Shown in pieces: positions 32,471 through 42,020 of a stretch of 64,000 nucleotides of DNA (the stretch's first letter is position 1; every line of letters begins with the position of its first letter). A model generated the notes under the pieces. It had not been told where the DNA came from. It did no database searches and was given only the letters and a program-made list of their open reading frames with translations. The position numbers were made by a program, and so were the translations under genes. Origin of the DNA: Stereocaulon alpinum (lineage: Eukaryota > Ascomycota > Lecanoromycetes > Lecanorales > Stereocaulaceae); assembly GCA_018257865.1 (NCBI GenBank), contig JAEUBA010000010.1, forward strand, positions 372,001 to 436,000. Reading direction: 5' to 3'.

Positions 32471-33847
32471 CTAATTTGGATGGTCAAGTAAGCGAGCCGG
32501 AAGCCGCTTGCCTTTCCTTCTCGCCAGCTCTACAGCTTTGTAGTACATGACTTCGTTCTGAACTTTCTGTACGAGGGCAGCGTAGTCTATACTGTCCATG
32601 AGCCCATGGCTCTCGAGCTCGGGCTTCATCGCTTCACAATGCCAACACAAACAGGGATCGTACTCGTCCTGGAATTCAATCTCATACAAGCGGGATGTCT
32701 CCGCAAACCCATTCTTCAGTACTTCCCCTTTTGGAGCATCGTCGTAGTTGATAGCCCGTCCAGCGAGCTTGGTACAGCATGCCAAGTAAGACGTTGGCGA
32801 GCATTGTTGTGTATGCCAGACTAGAGCAATATCGAGAATTGGCACAAGCCTGGGCTCTGGATGTTTCTTGATGAGCGCCATGAACCGCTCATAACGGTAA
32901 AGGGCTCGCTTCAGTGTCCCTTCCACCGCCAGGCTCCGTAACCACAAAATGTTGGTCGTCTTCTCTGCAAAGGTGGCGTATCTTTCCACAAAGGTTCCAA
33001 GCAAGTCCATACTTTGCCAGCCTTCATCCGAAAACGGGGTTCCTCGAAGTCCTGCAAATGCAACAGATAGGCGCGACTTTCCATTTGTGGGAACCATGGA
33101 TTGAAGCGAGATACGAACCGATTCGGGATGGTCGTTGTGGCAGGCCAAGCTTTCGAACAAACCAATCTCGCCGACATGGTTGTTGAACAAGTCTGTTGCT
33201 TGTGTCCCTGGTTTAACAGTGGGATCATCATCGACGAGCGAGCGGTGCTGCATGCATGGTCAGCTATAGTTCTGAGACCATTGATAAAGTATCCTACAAT
33301 GAGCGGCCAAGGAAACTGGAGCTTGAGCATCTCCTCTTTCCTGCTTCTTTTGCAGAAGACTTCGTACTTCACTGGATTGAGGAGAAAGGCATGCCAAACC
33401 ATAAGGACGTCTAGAACCTCATGTTAGATAAAGCTTTCAACAAAGCCAAAGCGACGTACCAAGCGGGGGCAAGGAACTTTCTGCCATCATCAACCCGTCA
33501 TCTTGGATGTGCATTATATGGCAGCATGTACGCCACCATTTCAAAAACCTCGCGGCTGCGAGCCGAATAAAGATGGGCCACTTCACCGCCTGTCGTGCTT
33601 TGAATGTCTGATCGGCTTGAGATTGTCTCTTACCTCCACGCGTCACGAGCTTCTCTTTGGGGACGATGGCAAAGGCACGATCAAGGGCGTTCGACGTCAG
33701 GATCTTCTGCTTCAGTGCGACAAATTTCTCCAGAAGTTGTAGATGCACGGCACATTCTGCGGTTGTTGGGAGAGCAGCGAGACCCGTAGCCGGATTATCG
33801 AGCGCATCGAAGATCTCAGGCCAAAGGTCTGGCAATTGTTTGTCTTC
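32471..33847 (-). pseudogene. GRDP/DUF1399-like gene lacking a start codon
   Basis: Three segments on the reverse strand, 33460-33847, 33298-33410 and 32471-33247, join with 49- and 50-nt introns in phase. The product resembles fungal relatives of plant glycine-rich domain proteins (DUF1399): LWPEIFDALDNPATGLAAL, AECAVHLQLLEKF, PPLDVLMVWHAFLLNP, then DIALVWHTQQCSPTSY near the C-terminus. The role of the family in fungi is unknown. No ATG is available in frame between the upstream TAA (33848-33850) and the first conserved block. The frame also runs into that of the upstream gene by a one-base shift. I therefore read it as start-lost or fused, rather than an intact gene. A missed 5' exon cannot be excluded. 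Its stop is 34 bp from that of the lipase. Confidence 0.6.
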
Positions 33848-34074
33848 TTATCCCACTGTAACTTTATGCTGGTATCCAGGAGTCGCTGTGTAATCGACTT
33901 TAACGTGATGTCGACTCGAGACTTCATAAGCGTGGTAAGACGCTCTATGATCGGCTCCAGAACGGCATTCAAGAGTTTCTTGTTGTTCCGTGAGCTCTCC
34001 TCTTCGTCATCCAGATTTTGCTGGCTTCCGGATATCACAAGGTCAATAATCTCTGTTTCCAATTCTGGTGAGAA
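33829..34074 (-). pseudogene. Orphaned tail of the ZZ-finger gene
   Basis: Immediately after the TAG that ends the ZZ gene, the same frame stays open for about 80 codons and looks coding: FSPELETEIIDLVISGS, a Glu/Asp-rich stretch, VLEPIIERLTTLMKSRVD and KLQWDKKTNNCQTF. The NNCQTF end resembles the Asn-Cys block of papain-like/LRAT-type fungal proteins (inference). There is no ATG near its beginning. It ends where the GRDP-like frame takes over. It is best explained as the 3' part of the upstream gene, cut off by a nonsense mutation. Confidence 0.55.
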
Positions 34075-35637
34075 CTAGCCGCCGAACAGGCCTCCAACAA
34101 CCTGCTTGAGTGCCGTCTTGTACCGTTTTGTCTTGCGTTGATCTCGCAGCTGAGAATAAAGTAAACGGTCTTTACTTAGTGCAAGTGCATACGCGATAGA
34201 CCGATCGCTTCCTCTTGACGATTGCCAAACCGGTGGATCTCTGCTTGTGATAAGTGCCCCACCTTTGGTATGCTGAACGCCATTCTCGATCATGATTGGG
34301 CCAAACCGAAGAGCCATGTGAACATTGCCAAAGGGATAACGATCGGTGACCTTGCGCATGAAAAACGGTATGTCCTCTTCCGCCTCCTTCTCGTCGACCG
34401 TTTCGGTTGCTGTCTGTCGTCGATATGGATCTGCCACTTTCTGCGACTCACGGCGCCCGGCTTCTTTGCGAGCCAAATATTTTTCGTCTTCGAGGGTACT
34501 TCTCTTGTCTACATTTAGCACGACGTTCTCGAACTTTGCTTCAGCAATTAGGCTTGTAAGATCGAGAAGGCCGCACTGAACGGTACCTTTTGGCGTGGTC
34601 CTATGCTTGTCCGTTGCATGAACAGGGTAGAGACTGCGGCTCTTTCCATCGGTATCGTAACGAGGAACAGTCCCGCATTTACATATCTTGCGGCTTGTTG
34701 ATGCGTCAATGGATTTGGTCAGAATGCAGTGTTTGTAGTGTTTCCGGAGATTGTGATGCTGATGTTTGCCTGCATGCTGGCAGTCTTGACAGATAGAGCC
34801 ATCTCTCTTTTCTTCTGTGCAGTCCTGCTCTACACACTCAAAAAAGCTGCCGCGGATTACTTGGGTGCAGATGGCGCACAGCAAAGGTCGAAACAATGGA
34901 GTGGAATCCTTGTAGAACCTTTGAAGCGAGACTATGAGATTTAGCATTTGTTCCGTCCATGAAGTGATTCTGCCTACGCTGCGGAGTTGTTGGCCTCTTC
35001 CAGAACGACAAGTCATCCAGTGGTGGGCGGTGCTCGATTAACTTATCAAGATCAAGCCAGCCGGCTGACAGGAGGAGCATTCTAGCCCGACGTTCCAAAA
35101 CATCGTGTTCTCTGACTCGGGCTTCGAGAGCCTTCTTGATCTCCTTCTTTAGAGCTTTACTCTGCTCGTTTGCACGAAACTTGCGGGCAATGTCCTGCAA
35201 TATAGTATCCTGAGGAAGATACTCGCCCGTAGCGGTTTGATTCATTTCACGAGCCTTCTCCCGCGCTAGATGGGTTACCAATGCTGCAATCGTGGCAAAA
35301 AGACATGGTGCTCACAGTACTGCAAAGCAAAATCTCTGGAGCTCTCATTCACCTGGTCCAGAAATGTATCAAATCCGTATATCTCTTGATCAGTCTCATC
35401 TCTTAAGGCAACCTTTTCGAAGTCTTCATGCTGCCACGTCTTCAATGTGAAGATAATGTCCATCAATTCACGCCTGACGCCATTCCAATATAATTGCTTA
35501 AGCTCCTGAAGCAGTGCTTGCTGGGGATTTGGAATGGACGTCCACTCGAGATCGGTGCCATTGCTAACGTGCGCAGAAGCGGTAGCTATGGGCCTCCTTT
35601 GGAAAACGTTGCTAAGAGAGGCGAGTGAAATAGACAT
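34075..35637 (-). CDS. ZZ-type zinc finger protein, C-terminally truncated
   Basis: Model of 494 aa from 35316-35637, 34978-35283 and 34075-34931 (reverse strand). The N-terminal 200 residues are helical and charged. A ZZ-like zinc finger follows: CAIC, CVEQDC, ICQDC, then closely spaced His residues (GKHQHHNLRKH). Next is a second Cys pair (ICKCG), a helical linker and a segment with NVHMALRFGPIMIENG. The latter could be the His strand of an LRAT/NlpC-like fold (inference). The second intron (46 nt, 34932-34977) is convincing. The first would be only 32 nt (35284-35315), below the usual fungal minimum; otherwise a one-base frameshift is present. The TAG at 34075-34077 is followed in frame by coding-like sequence, so the gene is probably truncated. 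Function unknown. Confidence 0.6.
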
Positions 35638-36263
35638 GGTAAAGTTTCTGCGCAATGGTTCGCTCAAAAATCTTGAAAAGACTAGAAAAAGAGTGACTTG
35701 GAGGAATATGAACCCGTAGAAAGCGAAAAAGGTGATTGAGGCTCTATTGGTGGTTTTAGATGTGGGCAATAACTGCTAGTCGGGCTATGCAGGATTGTTA
35801 TGGATGCTCAGGCAACGATTACGATATTATAAAATCTGAAAAAAGACACAGTGTTGCAGTTGCAAGTAGATTGTGCCTTGCGAAAAGGAGGGATCTTCGC
35901 TCAGAAGATCCCTGACAGGGTGTGAAGGGCCCGTTATGCAGACCTCCTCCCACACCAGAACCTATGACGGGATTCTCAATGAGAGAGGGCGAAGTTCAGG
36001 CAGCATATAGGCGATAGACTATTGGGAAATGAGAATGGCAGCCCCACCTGACAACGAAAGACCACAGCGCGGCAGTACAGGGGCGCAGTAGAAGAGAGCC
36101 TGCTCCCTCTGAAGTAGCCTTACTCCCCTTTCCGAACACAAAGGATAAATCGTAGTCCTAATCTCGGCTTGTATGTAATGTGAATATATATATAATGACC
36201 GTGATAGTAGCTTGGGTCGAAAACTAAAGGATCTATAGTGGAATACTATCTACTAGAAGGTTT

Positions 36264-36457
36264 ACCCACCAAGTGATCACCCGCCAAGGCCACACCAACA
36301 GGCCGTCGCCAAGCGCTTAGAGCTGGCTGTTTAGGGGACCGGCGCGCTCCTCAGAGTTAACGGCTTTCATTCCTTTTTGGGGTACGTTCGGGCGCCCTAG
36401 AGAAGCTGCTCCAGGCGTTTTCCAAAGGCGGCTTTGGCGGGTGACGACTTGGGGGGT
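36264..36457. mobile_element. 194-bp MITE-like element with 28-bp inverted repeats
   Basis: The left end (36264-36291, beginning ACCCACCAAGTGATCACCCG) and the reverse complement of the right end (36430-36457, beginning ACCCCCCAAGTCGTCACCCG) match at 24 of 28 positions. If the element proper starts at CCC, the left flank is TA and the right flank TT, a possible decayed TA duplication. There is no coding capacity. The right end is almost the same as that of the degenerate element near 8.2 kb, so the two may be one family. Confidence 0.7.
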
Positions 36458-36870
36458 TGAATCCTTCTACGTCTTCATACTATTCACTATATACTCTCTT
36501 ACTTTCTTAGTACTTCTTTGCTACCTCCTAAGTAAATCTCTTTACTCCCTTACCACTCCCTCTAAAGCAGCTATACTCCCTTCTCTGGAGAAAAGGTTAT
36601 GATCCCTGATCATAACTTCAGGACATACATAGTAAGTGCATATGTGGTGGGAGATGGCGAAGCAAGGCTTGGGATGAGAAGGCCGCTTGAGGTTGTAAAG
36701 AGAGGGGAGAAGGCGGGAAAAGCGGTAATATGTAGATTATATATTATAGCATAGCACGTTTTGAAAGAATAATGGTCTTGTCGGAATACCTGTCACTGTG
36801 GATTTGCTAGCTGTAAACGAACCTCCCCTTGTTCATTAGTCGTCGCCACAGGATCGTAAAGAGTAGTCAA

Positions 36871-36905
36871 ATGCCTGATGCCTGATGCCTGATGCTTAAT
36901 GCTTG
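36871..36905. repeat. Seven-base tandem repeat (ATGCCTG)
   Basis: Three exact ATGCCTG units followed by ATGCTTA and ATGCTTG. Noncoding. Confidence 0.9.
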
Positions 36906-37286
36906 GCACCCTCGCCAACAGCTTCGAAGCATGTACATATATGGGACATAGGAAGTTTGCAGGCGCTTTTCAGCACCTTCTGCAGGGATCTACCAAGCTG
37001 CAGCAGCAGCGTATGAAAGAGAAGTGGACCCCAGCTTCGAATCTGAAGTCCATATCAAATCCCAATATCTGTAGAATATTAATACCAAGGAAATAGTCTC
37101 CAAGTACGGAAAGAAGAAACACATCTATTTCAAATGCACAACATGCTCCCTCATCCTTCAACTCCGCACCCTCGTATGACAAATGCGTTTTTACAGTCGA
37201 CTCCCGCCCCACATCTCTTTCCCTCAGCCTAACCCCAAGCTCTTGCTCTTGCTCCCCCCCTTCCTCTTCCCCATTCTTACTGATCC

Positions 37287-38109
37287 TCACTTATACTGCA
37301 TCCCTCCCTGCGCCGGTGGCGGTCCGATACCCTGTGGCGGTCCACCCTGCGGTGGCGGTACACCTGGCGGCGGTGGTCCACCTCCTCCAGCCATCATAGG
37401 TCCTGCGCCTGGATGTTGGGATTGGACGTCTGGGCGATTACTGTAGCAATAAGGCGTATCAGCATTGATCCTTTTGAGACAAGTGGGGAGGAGTGGAGGG
37501 AGTTGAAAGGAGAGCAAAGACATACCTCAAATCCTGCATGAAGTGACAAATCGGACACGCGACTTCCTTGTATTTGTGTGTTGCGAGTGGTACCACCGGC
37601 TGTTTTCCCCCAAAACTTCATCAGCTTCTGCACTCCGTATCTCTCTCTCAACCCAAGAGTCGCATCCCCTCATAGCTTGTTTTCCTTCCCTCCCTCCTCG
37701 GAGTGTGGGAGCGCAAATAGCATAGACACGTACCACGAAACAAACAGTGAACCACGGCCACCTCGTTATACAGTGTGCGCTCCAATTGCCACCTAGTTCC
37801 CATTAGCCCTACATCCTCCTTCTCTTCCCCGCTCTCCTCTCCAGCTTCCTCCCGCTTTTCCTCCTCCCTCGCGCGCCTCATCCGCGCGCGAGCAAGAAGT
37901 AGAAATCGAATAGAAAGGCAATGCACACATACAATTATGACACTGTGCCGTAACACCCTCATACCCCTCCAGCTGATTCGTGAATTCTATACCCCAACAA
38001 TGTCGATTAGCATCTGTCCCTCAATCCATCCATTCGCGCTTGCCATATTCCCACCCTCGCCACAAGAGAGAAACGTACCGTGTGTGCCGAATGTGATGCA
38101 GAAAGCCAT
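37287..38109 (-). CDS. Small zinc-ribbon protein, 123 aa
   Basis: Five exons on the reverse strand: 38079-38109, 37933-37986, 37734-37792, 37526-37599 and 37287-37440. They join exactly in phase to 123 aa. Two Cys pairs, CHNCGNW and ACPICHF, flank the hydrophobic block WPWFTVCFVPVVPL and the segment THKYKEV. This layout is that of the fungal zinc-ribbon-15 family, whose role is unknown; the hydrophobic block may touch membrane. A short Pro/Gly-rich tail ends the protein (GGGGPPPPGVPPPQGGPPQG). No single exon is long, so only the spliced model reveals it. The exon between the pairs contributes the typical W-x-WFT block, which makes the model convincing. Confidence 0.88.
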
Positions 38110-38587
38110 TGTTGTAAGATTGGTGATGGTGTGGGAATGACAGAGGTTGAGGTGGGATGGGGATGTGGTAGGGTTGGGGGCGAAGATATTGAATGGGTGT
38201 ATGGATCGGGAAACTTGAATGTTTGCGCCACAGGTCTAAGGTACGGTAATGACGCGGCTGGGGTCTGGGTTGGATAATTTTGTGCATGCGCGCACGTGAG
38301 GTAGCCTTGGCTCTGGGGTAGGAAGGTTGTACAACGGCAAAAGTTTGTGTCGTAGTTTCCACCATGTAGCATATGGAATGGATACTCTAAGCCGAAATCT
38401 ATTCTATAATCTTGTCTAAACTACTCGTCGTCTATAAGTTCCTCCAAGCTGAAATGTTTCAGTTGCTCTCTCATCTATCTTGTCACCAATCCGTTTATCT
38501 GGTCTATCGGACTCACCATACCATACCATACCGCAACATAGCGGATTCTAGGACCTAACGCCAAGCATGAATGTAAAACACAATGCT
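38110..38587. other. Intergenic region
   Basis: About 480 bp between the zinc-ribbon gene start and the F-box gene stop, both on the reverse strand. It contains a CCATA-type triplet near 38517-38532. I saw nothing else. Confidence 0.5.
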
Positions 38588-40432
38588 CTAAGCCAAAAAT
38601 GCTCCCAAACCTCTAACGAACCTAACCTCGTCAGCCTGTCTCTCCAAAGCGGTCCTCATCATTCGTCCAAAATCCCTCTCATCTACTGCATCTGCGCCTA
38701 TACTGCCCACGTCATCCTCGGCCATATCCTCGAATGAAAATCTCGGCTGCTGTTTAAAGCCTAGCACGCCAATCTTTTCGCCAGTCCATAGCAGCACTTC
38801 GCTCCTTTCTTTTGAGTTTACTGGTAGCAATTTTCGCGCTACATCACCTTCATTTGGATCGCTGTTGAAGATGCCTCCTGTGGGGCCAAGTTCATCGAGG
38901 TTCCTGGGGTAAGGGTTGATGTTCCACCTTCTCACGAGCGTTGAGCCGTCGCGCTCAACCCACTTAAGCTGGCCATCGCTGTCAGAGAACAGGAGGCGCG
39001 TGCCGTGCTGTGTGAGGGACAGAAGCTTAGAGCGGGAAGCAGAGGTGCGGTTGCGTGTTGGTTCGGCAGTGGTAGAAGTGCTGGAGGGGTCGTCTGATGT
39101 GGATGTGATGGGATAGAGCTCCAGAGAGCCTTTGCCGTTGTACTCCCCTGCTACTGCTAGAGTTGGTTTGTCGGGTGTAGGCAGGGAGGTGATGGAGCAG
39201 AGGCGGGCGCCGGAGTGGATCGTGGAGGTTAACTTTGGGAAGAAACGACGATCGTAGGTAAGGATGCTGGGGAATCGTCCTGCGACGTAGATCGTTGAGG
39301 AGGGGTTGAGGTGGATGATAGAGAGGGGTGCGGGGTGGAAAAGAGTGGCATAGTCGGTTTGAGGACTGTCGCCTGCATTGAGGCGATGGAAGTCGTTCTG
39401 AAGAGCAGGATTGGAAGCAATGCTACCTTCGAATTCGACTCTTTCCGAGAAGTAGGTGTACGATGATGCACGGCCATTGTTGCCGAGACGAGGGTCGTGA
39501 ACATGGAGCGAGAGCGTTGTACCCACGGTCAGCGGTATAGGATGTGTGGCTTCGGAGAGAGCTGATATGGAGAATGGGTAGCGATCATAGGCAGAGACTT
39601 GGAGAGTCGATAGATCGATTTCGTTCAACCCAGATTGTACAGCAAAATAGGCCTTGTTTCGTACTTGGTCGACACTGACACATTCGACGACCCCGGTGCT
39701 TGTCATCTTCGCTCTTGACTTTGTCGAGCTCTGCCAGGTACTACCTCCAGGACCATTGACTGAGAGAAGGCCCGGTCTACTGCGGGTCATGATCCGGCCG
39801 TCTCTGTGGTCTGGAGCCTTGTCGTCTGCACCAATGTTCCAGAGACATACGCTTCCATCTTCCAATGGAGCAACAACTATACTTTCTCCTCCATCCTTCA
39901 AGAGCCCCAGGCCTCGGCTCTCAAGCTTCTCTCTCACTCCATTCGAGTCATGGAACGGTTGTTGAAGCCAGCTCATAGACAAAGGTGCATGCCGCGCTAC
40001 ATACTCGCCATACCAATCTACCTTCTCACCAGGGTATGCCGGGTCCCAATTAGCCATAGCTCGCGCCGTAGCCCTAGTCTCCCTAGCCGAAGCAATACGA
40101 AGAGCAGTTTCGACATCGTCGCTGCGGCCAGCAGCGCGTGCAATAGCCCGCTGTAGCTCCAAGGCTCTGGGTTCTTCAACAGGTACTGGACCGGCAGCTA
40201 TGAACTCGCGGCGCCTGCGTGCTGCTTCGGAATGGGAGTCGTCTAGGCATAGCTCTTTCCATAAACCATTATCGCGGGTTATCGTGAGGAAACGTTGCGA
40301 AATGAGCTGGAGGGTTACAATATCGCGTGCGTCGAGAACTGTTTATTGTCAGCCTACAGCTGACGATGTCTGATCTTGTTGTCGCATACAAAGACTGATA
40401 TGGAATATGAGCTCTGCAGGTAGCTTGTCCAT
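38588..40432 (-). CDS. F-box protein, probably with a WD40-like propeller
   Basis: Two exons, 40390-40432 and 38588-40338, give 597 aa across a 51-nt intron. The N-terminus is an F-box: LPAELIFHISLFLDARD, LISQRFLTITRDNGLWKELC. F-box proteins bind Skp1 and bring substrates to an SCF ubiquitin ligase. The rest has strand-rich repeats that look like a divergent propeller: APLEDGSVCLWNIG, GTTLSLHVHDPRLG, STIYVAGRFPSILTYDRR and GTRLLFSDSDGQLKWVERDG. The WDxR-type signature is weak, so the number of blades is uncertain. The substrate is unknown. It is divergent from the quinone oxidoreductase, with which it shares a promoter region. Confidence 0.82.
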
Positions 40433-40666
40433 GTCGATCTACCTTACAGGAGCAAGACGCCGAGGTGCATAGGTAACGTAGTGTTAGCGGATAGGTTGCG
40501 AATGGGGAAGGCTGAAAGGAAAGACATGCCTCGGCTGATTCCAGCCCCCTCAACAAACAGTGAGCGTCTGCATGCGAGCTCACAACCCCGCTCCAATGGC
40601 TCTAAACCACCCTCCTGCACCTCTCAATCCAACCCTCCCAACCTCCATAACCTCCCCTCCCCAAAA
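40433..40666. promoter_or_regulatory. Divergent promoter region
   Basis: It lies between the F-box start and the preferred oxidoreductase start. The oxidoreductase frame is open upstream to about 40481 and contains in-frame ATGs at 40502 and 40526, so part of this interval could code for an N-terminal extension. Confidence 0.4.
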
Positions 40667-41677
40667 ATGCGCGGCATCCAAGTATCCTCTTACGTCTCCG
40701 GCCCCACCGACCTAACAGTAACCAACCTCCCCTCCCCAACCCCCCAATCAGACCAATACAAAATAGCCATCCACGCAACCGCCACCAACTTCTTCGACCT
40801 CCTCCAAATCCGCGGAAAATACCAACACCAGCCTCCCCTCCCCTGGATCTCCGGCTTCGAATTCTCAGGCATCATACTTTCCACACCCTCCTCAAACCCC
40901 AATCCTCAATTCAAGAAAGGCGATAAAGTATTCGGCGCAGCTCAAGGCGGGTACGCGACAGAGATATGCGCGAAAGAAGAGGCATTGCGTCCTGTACCGA
41001 AGGGATGGAGTTTCGTTGATGCGGCTGGGCTAATGGTGACGGCACCGACGAGTTATGCTGCCTTAGTTACAAGGGCGGGTGTAAAGAAGGGAGATTATGT
41101 GCTCATCCATGCTGCGGCTGGAGGAGTGGGACTGGCTGCTGTACAGGTGGCTAAGGCCTTTGGAGCTATTGTTATAGCGACAGCGGGGTCGAAGAGGAAG
41201 TTGGAGGTTGCGAAGGGGTATGGGGCGGATTATTGCGTTGATTATAACAAGCCTAATTGGGAAGAGGAGGTTAAGAAGCTTACGCCTAAGGGAAGCGGGG
41301 TGGATATTGTGTTTGATCCTGTGGGTATGGTGAATAAGAGTTTGAAATGTACGGCGTGGAATGGACGGATTGTGGTCATTGGGTTTGCGGCTGGTAATAT
41401 TGAAAAGGTGGCTATGAATCGGGTGTTGTTGAAGAATGTTAGTCTGGTGGGACTGCATTGGGGGATGTATGCCAAGGAGGAGGTAGAGACTGTCGGGGTA
41501 GTTTGGAAGGGATTGTTTGATTTGATGGATCAAGGGAAGTTTAGAGGAACGGTGTATGGGGACAAGCAATTTACAGGGTTGGAAAGTGTAGGGGAGGCAT
41601 TGGGGATGTTAGGACGGAGGGAGACTTGGGGGAAGGTTGTGGTTGCTGTCCCGCAGGGTGGGGAGAGCAAATTATAG
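40667..41677 (+). CDS. Quinone oxidoreductase-like zinc-independent MDR protein
   Basis: Single exon, 336 aa from the preferred ATG. It is a medium-chain dehydrogenase/reductase of the NADPH:quinone reductase group. The catalytic GroES-like half spans about residues 1-125, with GFEFSG and KGDKVFGAAQGGYAT. The Rossmann half carries the dinucleotide loop AAAGGVGLAAVQVAKAFGA (about 152-170) and continues through VDIVFDPVG and GRIVVIGFAAG. The zinc-ligand Cys/His set of alcohol dehydrogenases is absent, as usual for this group. The usual role is NADPH-dependent reduction of quinones or enones; the substrate is unknown. In-frame ATGs at 40502 and 40526 would add a Ser/Pro-rich N-terminus. Composition on the coding strand switches from C-rich to G-rich near 40910. 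Confidence 0.9.
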   Translation: MRGIQVSSYVSGPTDLTVTNLPSPTPQSDQYKIAIHATATNFFDLLQIRGKYQHQPPLPWISGFEFSGIILSTPSSNPNPQFKKGDKVFGAAQGGYATEICAKEEALRPVPKGWSFVDAAGLMVTAPTSYAALVTRAGVKKGDYVLIHAAAGGVGLAAVQVAKAFGAIVIATAGSKRKLEVAKGYGADYCVDYNKPNWEEEVKKLTPKGSGVDIVFDPVGMVNKSLKCTAWNGRIVVIGFAAGNIEKVAMNRVLLKNVSLVGLHWGMYAKEEVETVGVVWKGLFDLMDQGKFRGTVYGDKQFTGLESVGEALGMLGRRETWGKVVVAVPQGGESKL

Positions 41678-42020
41678 AAATGGTAACGAAGATCGGAAAT
41701 AGGTCAATGCTGAGCCTGTGAAGTGTGTCTACCATCCCTCCTTAGTCGGAGCTGAAGCTATGTAGTCTTGAGCTTCGACGCGGCAAAGAGCGAAGCAGTT
41801 CTCACATGTTTCGGAACGAATGTGCGGGTTCTCGCGCTTGTTCTCAGCAGGAGAGACAATTTGATGACTTATTTGAGTCGATAATACGTGGGCATCATGT
41901 CTAGAATGAATGGTATGTATTCTAGCTACCAAGCCTACAGCAGGTACAGGGAACAGAAGCACTGTACAAAGATCGTCATGAGAGGCTGCCCTCATAAGGT
42001 TGGCGTTAATCGACAACCGT
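41678..42020. other. Convergent intergenic region
   Basis: About 340 bp between the oxidoreductase stop and the reverse-strand MFS stop. No gene or repeat seen. Confidence 0.5.

Larger units (their letters stand above)
35638..37286. other. 1.6-kb intergenic region with a MITE and short repeats
   Basis: It lies between the ZZ gene and the zinc-ribbon gene. It holds the inverted-repeat element at 36264-36457, a pyrimidine-rich stretch at about 36480-36600 and a seven-base tandem repeat at 36871-36905. I found no coding sequence. Confidence 0.5.

Noticed and set aside
34075..34518. Separate plus-strand genes opposite the ZZ gene
   Set aside because: These open frames are antisense shadows of the reverse-strand coding sequence and lack signatures.
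38000..38372. Reverse-strand frames of 114 and 121 aa near the zinc-ribbon gene
   Set aside because: They overlap the first exon and first intron of the zinc-ribbon gene in other frames, and consist of Pro/His-rich low-complexity sequence.
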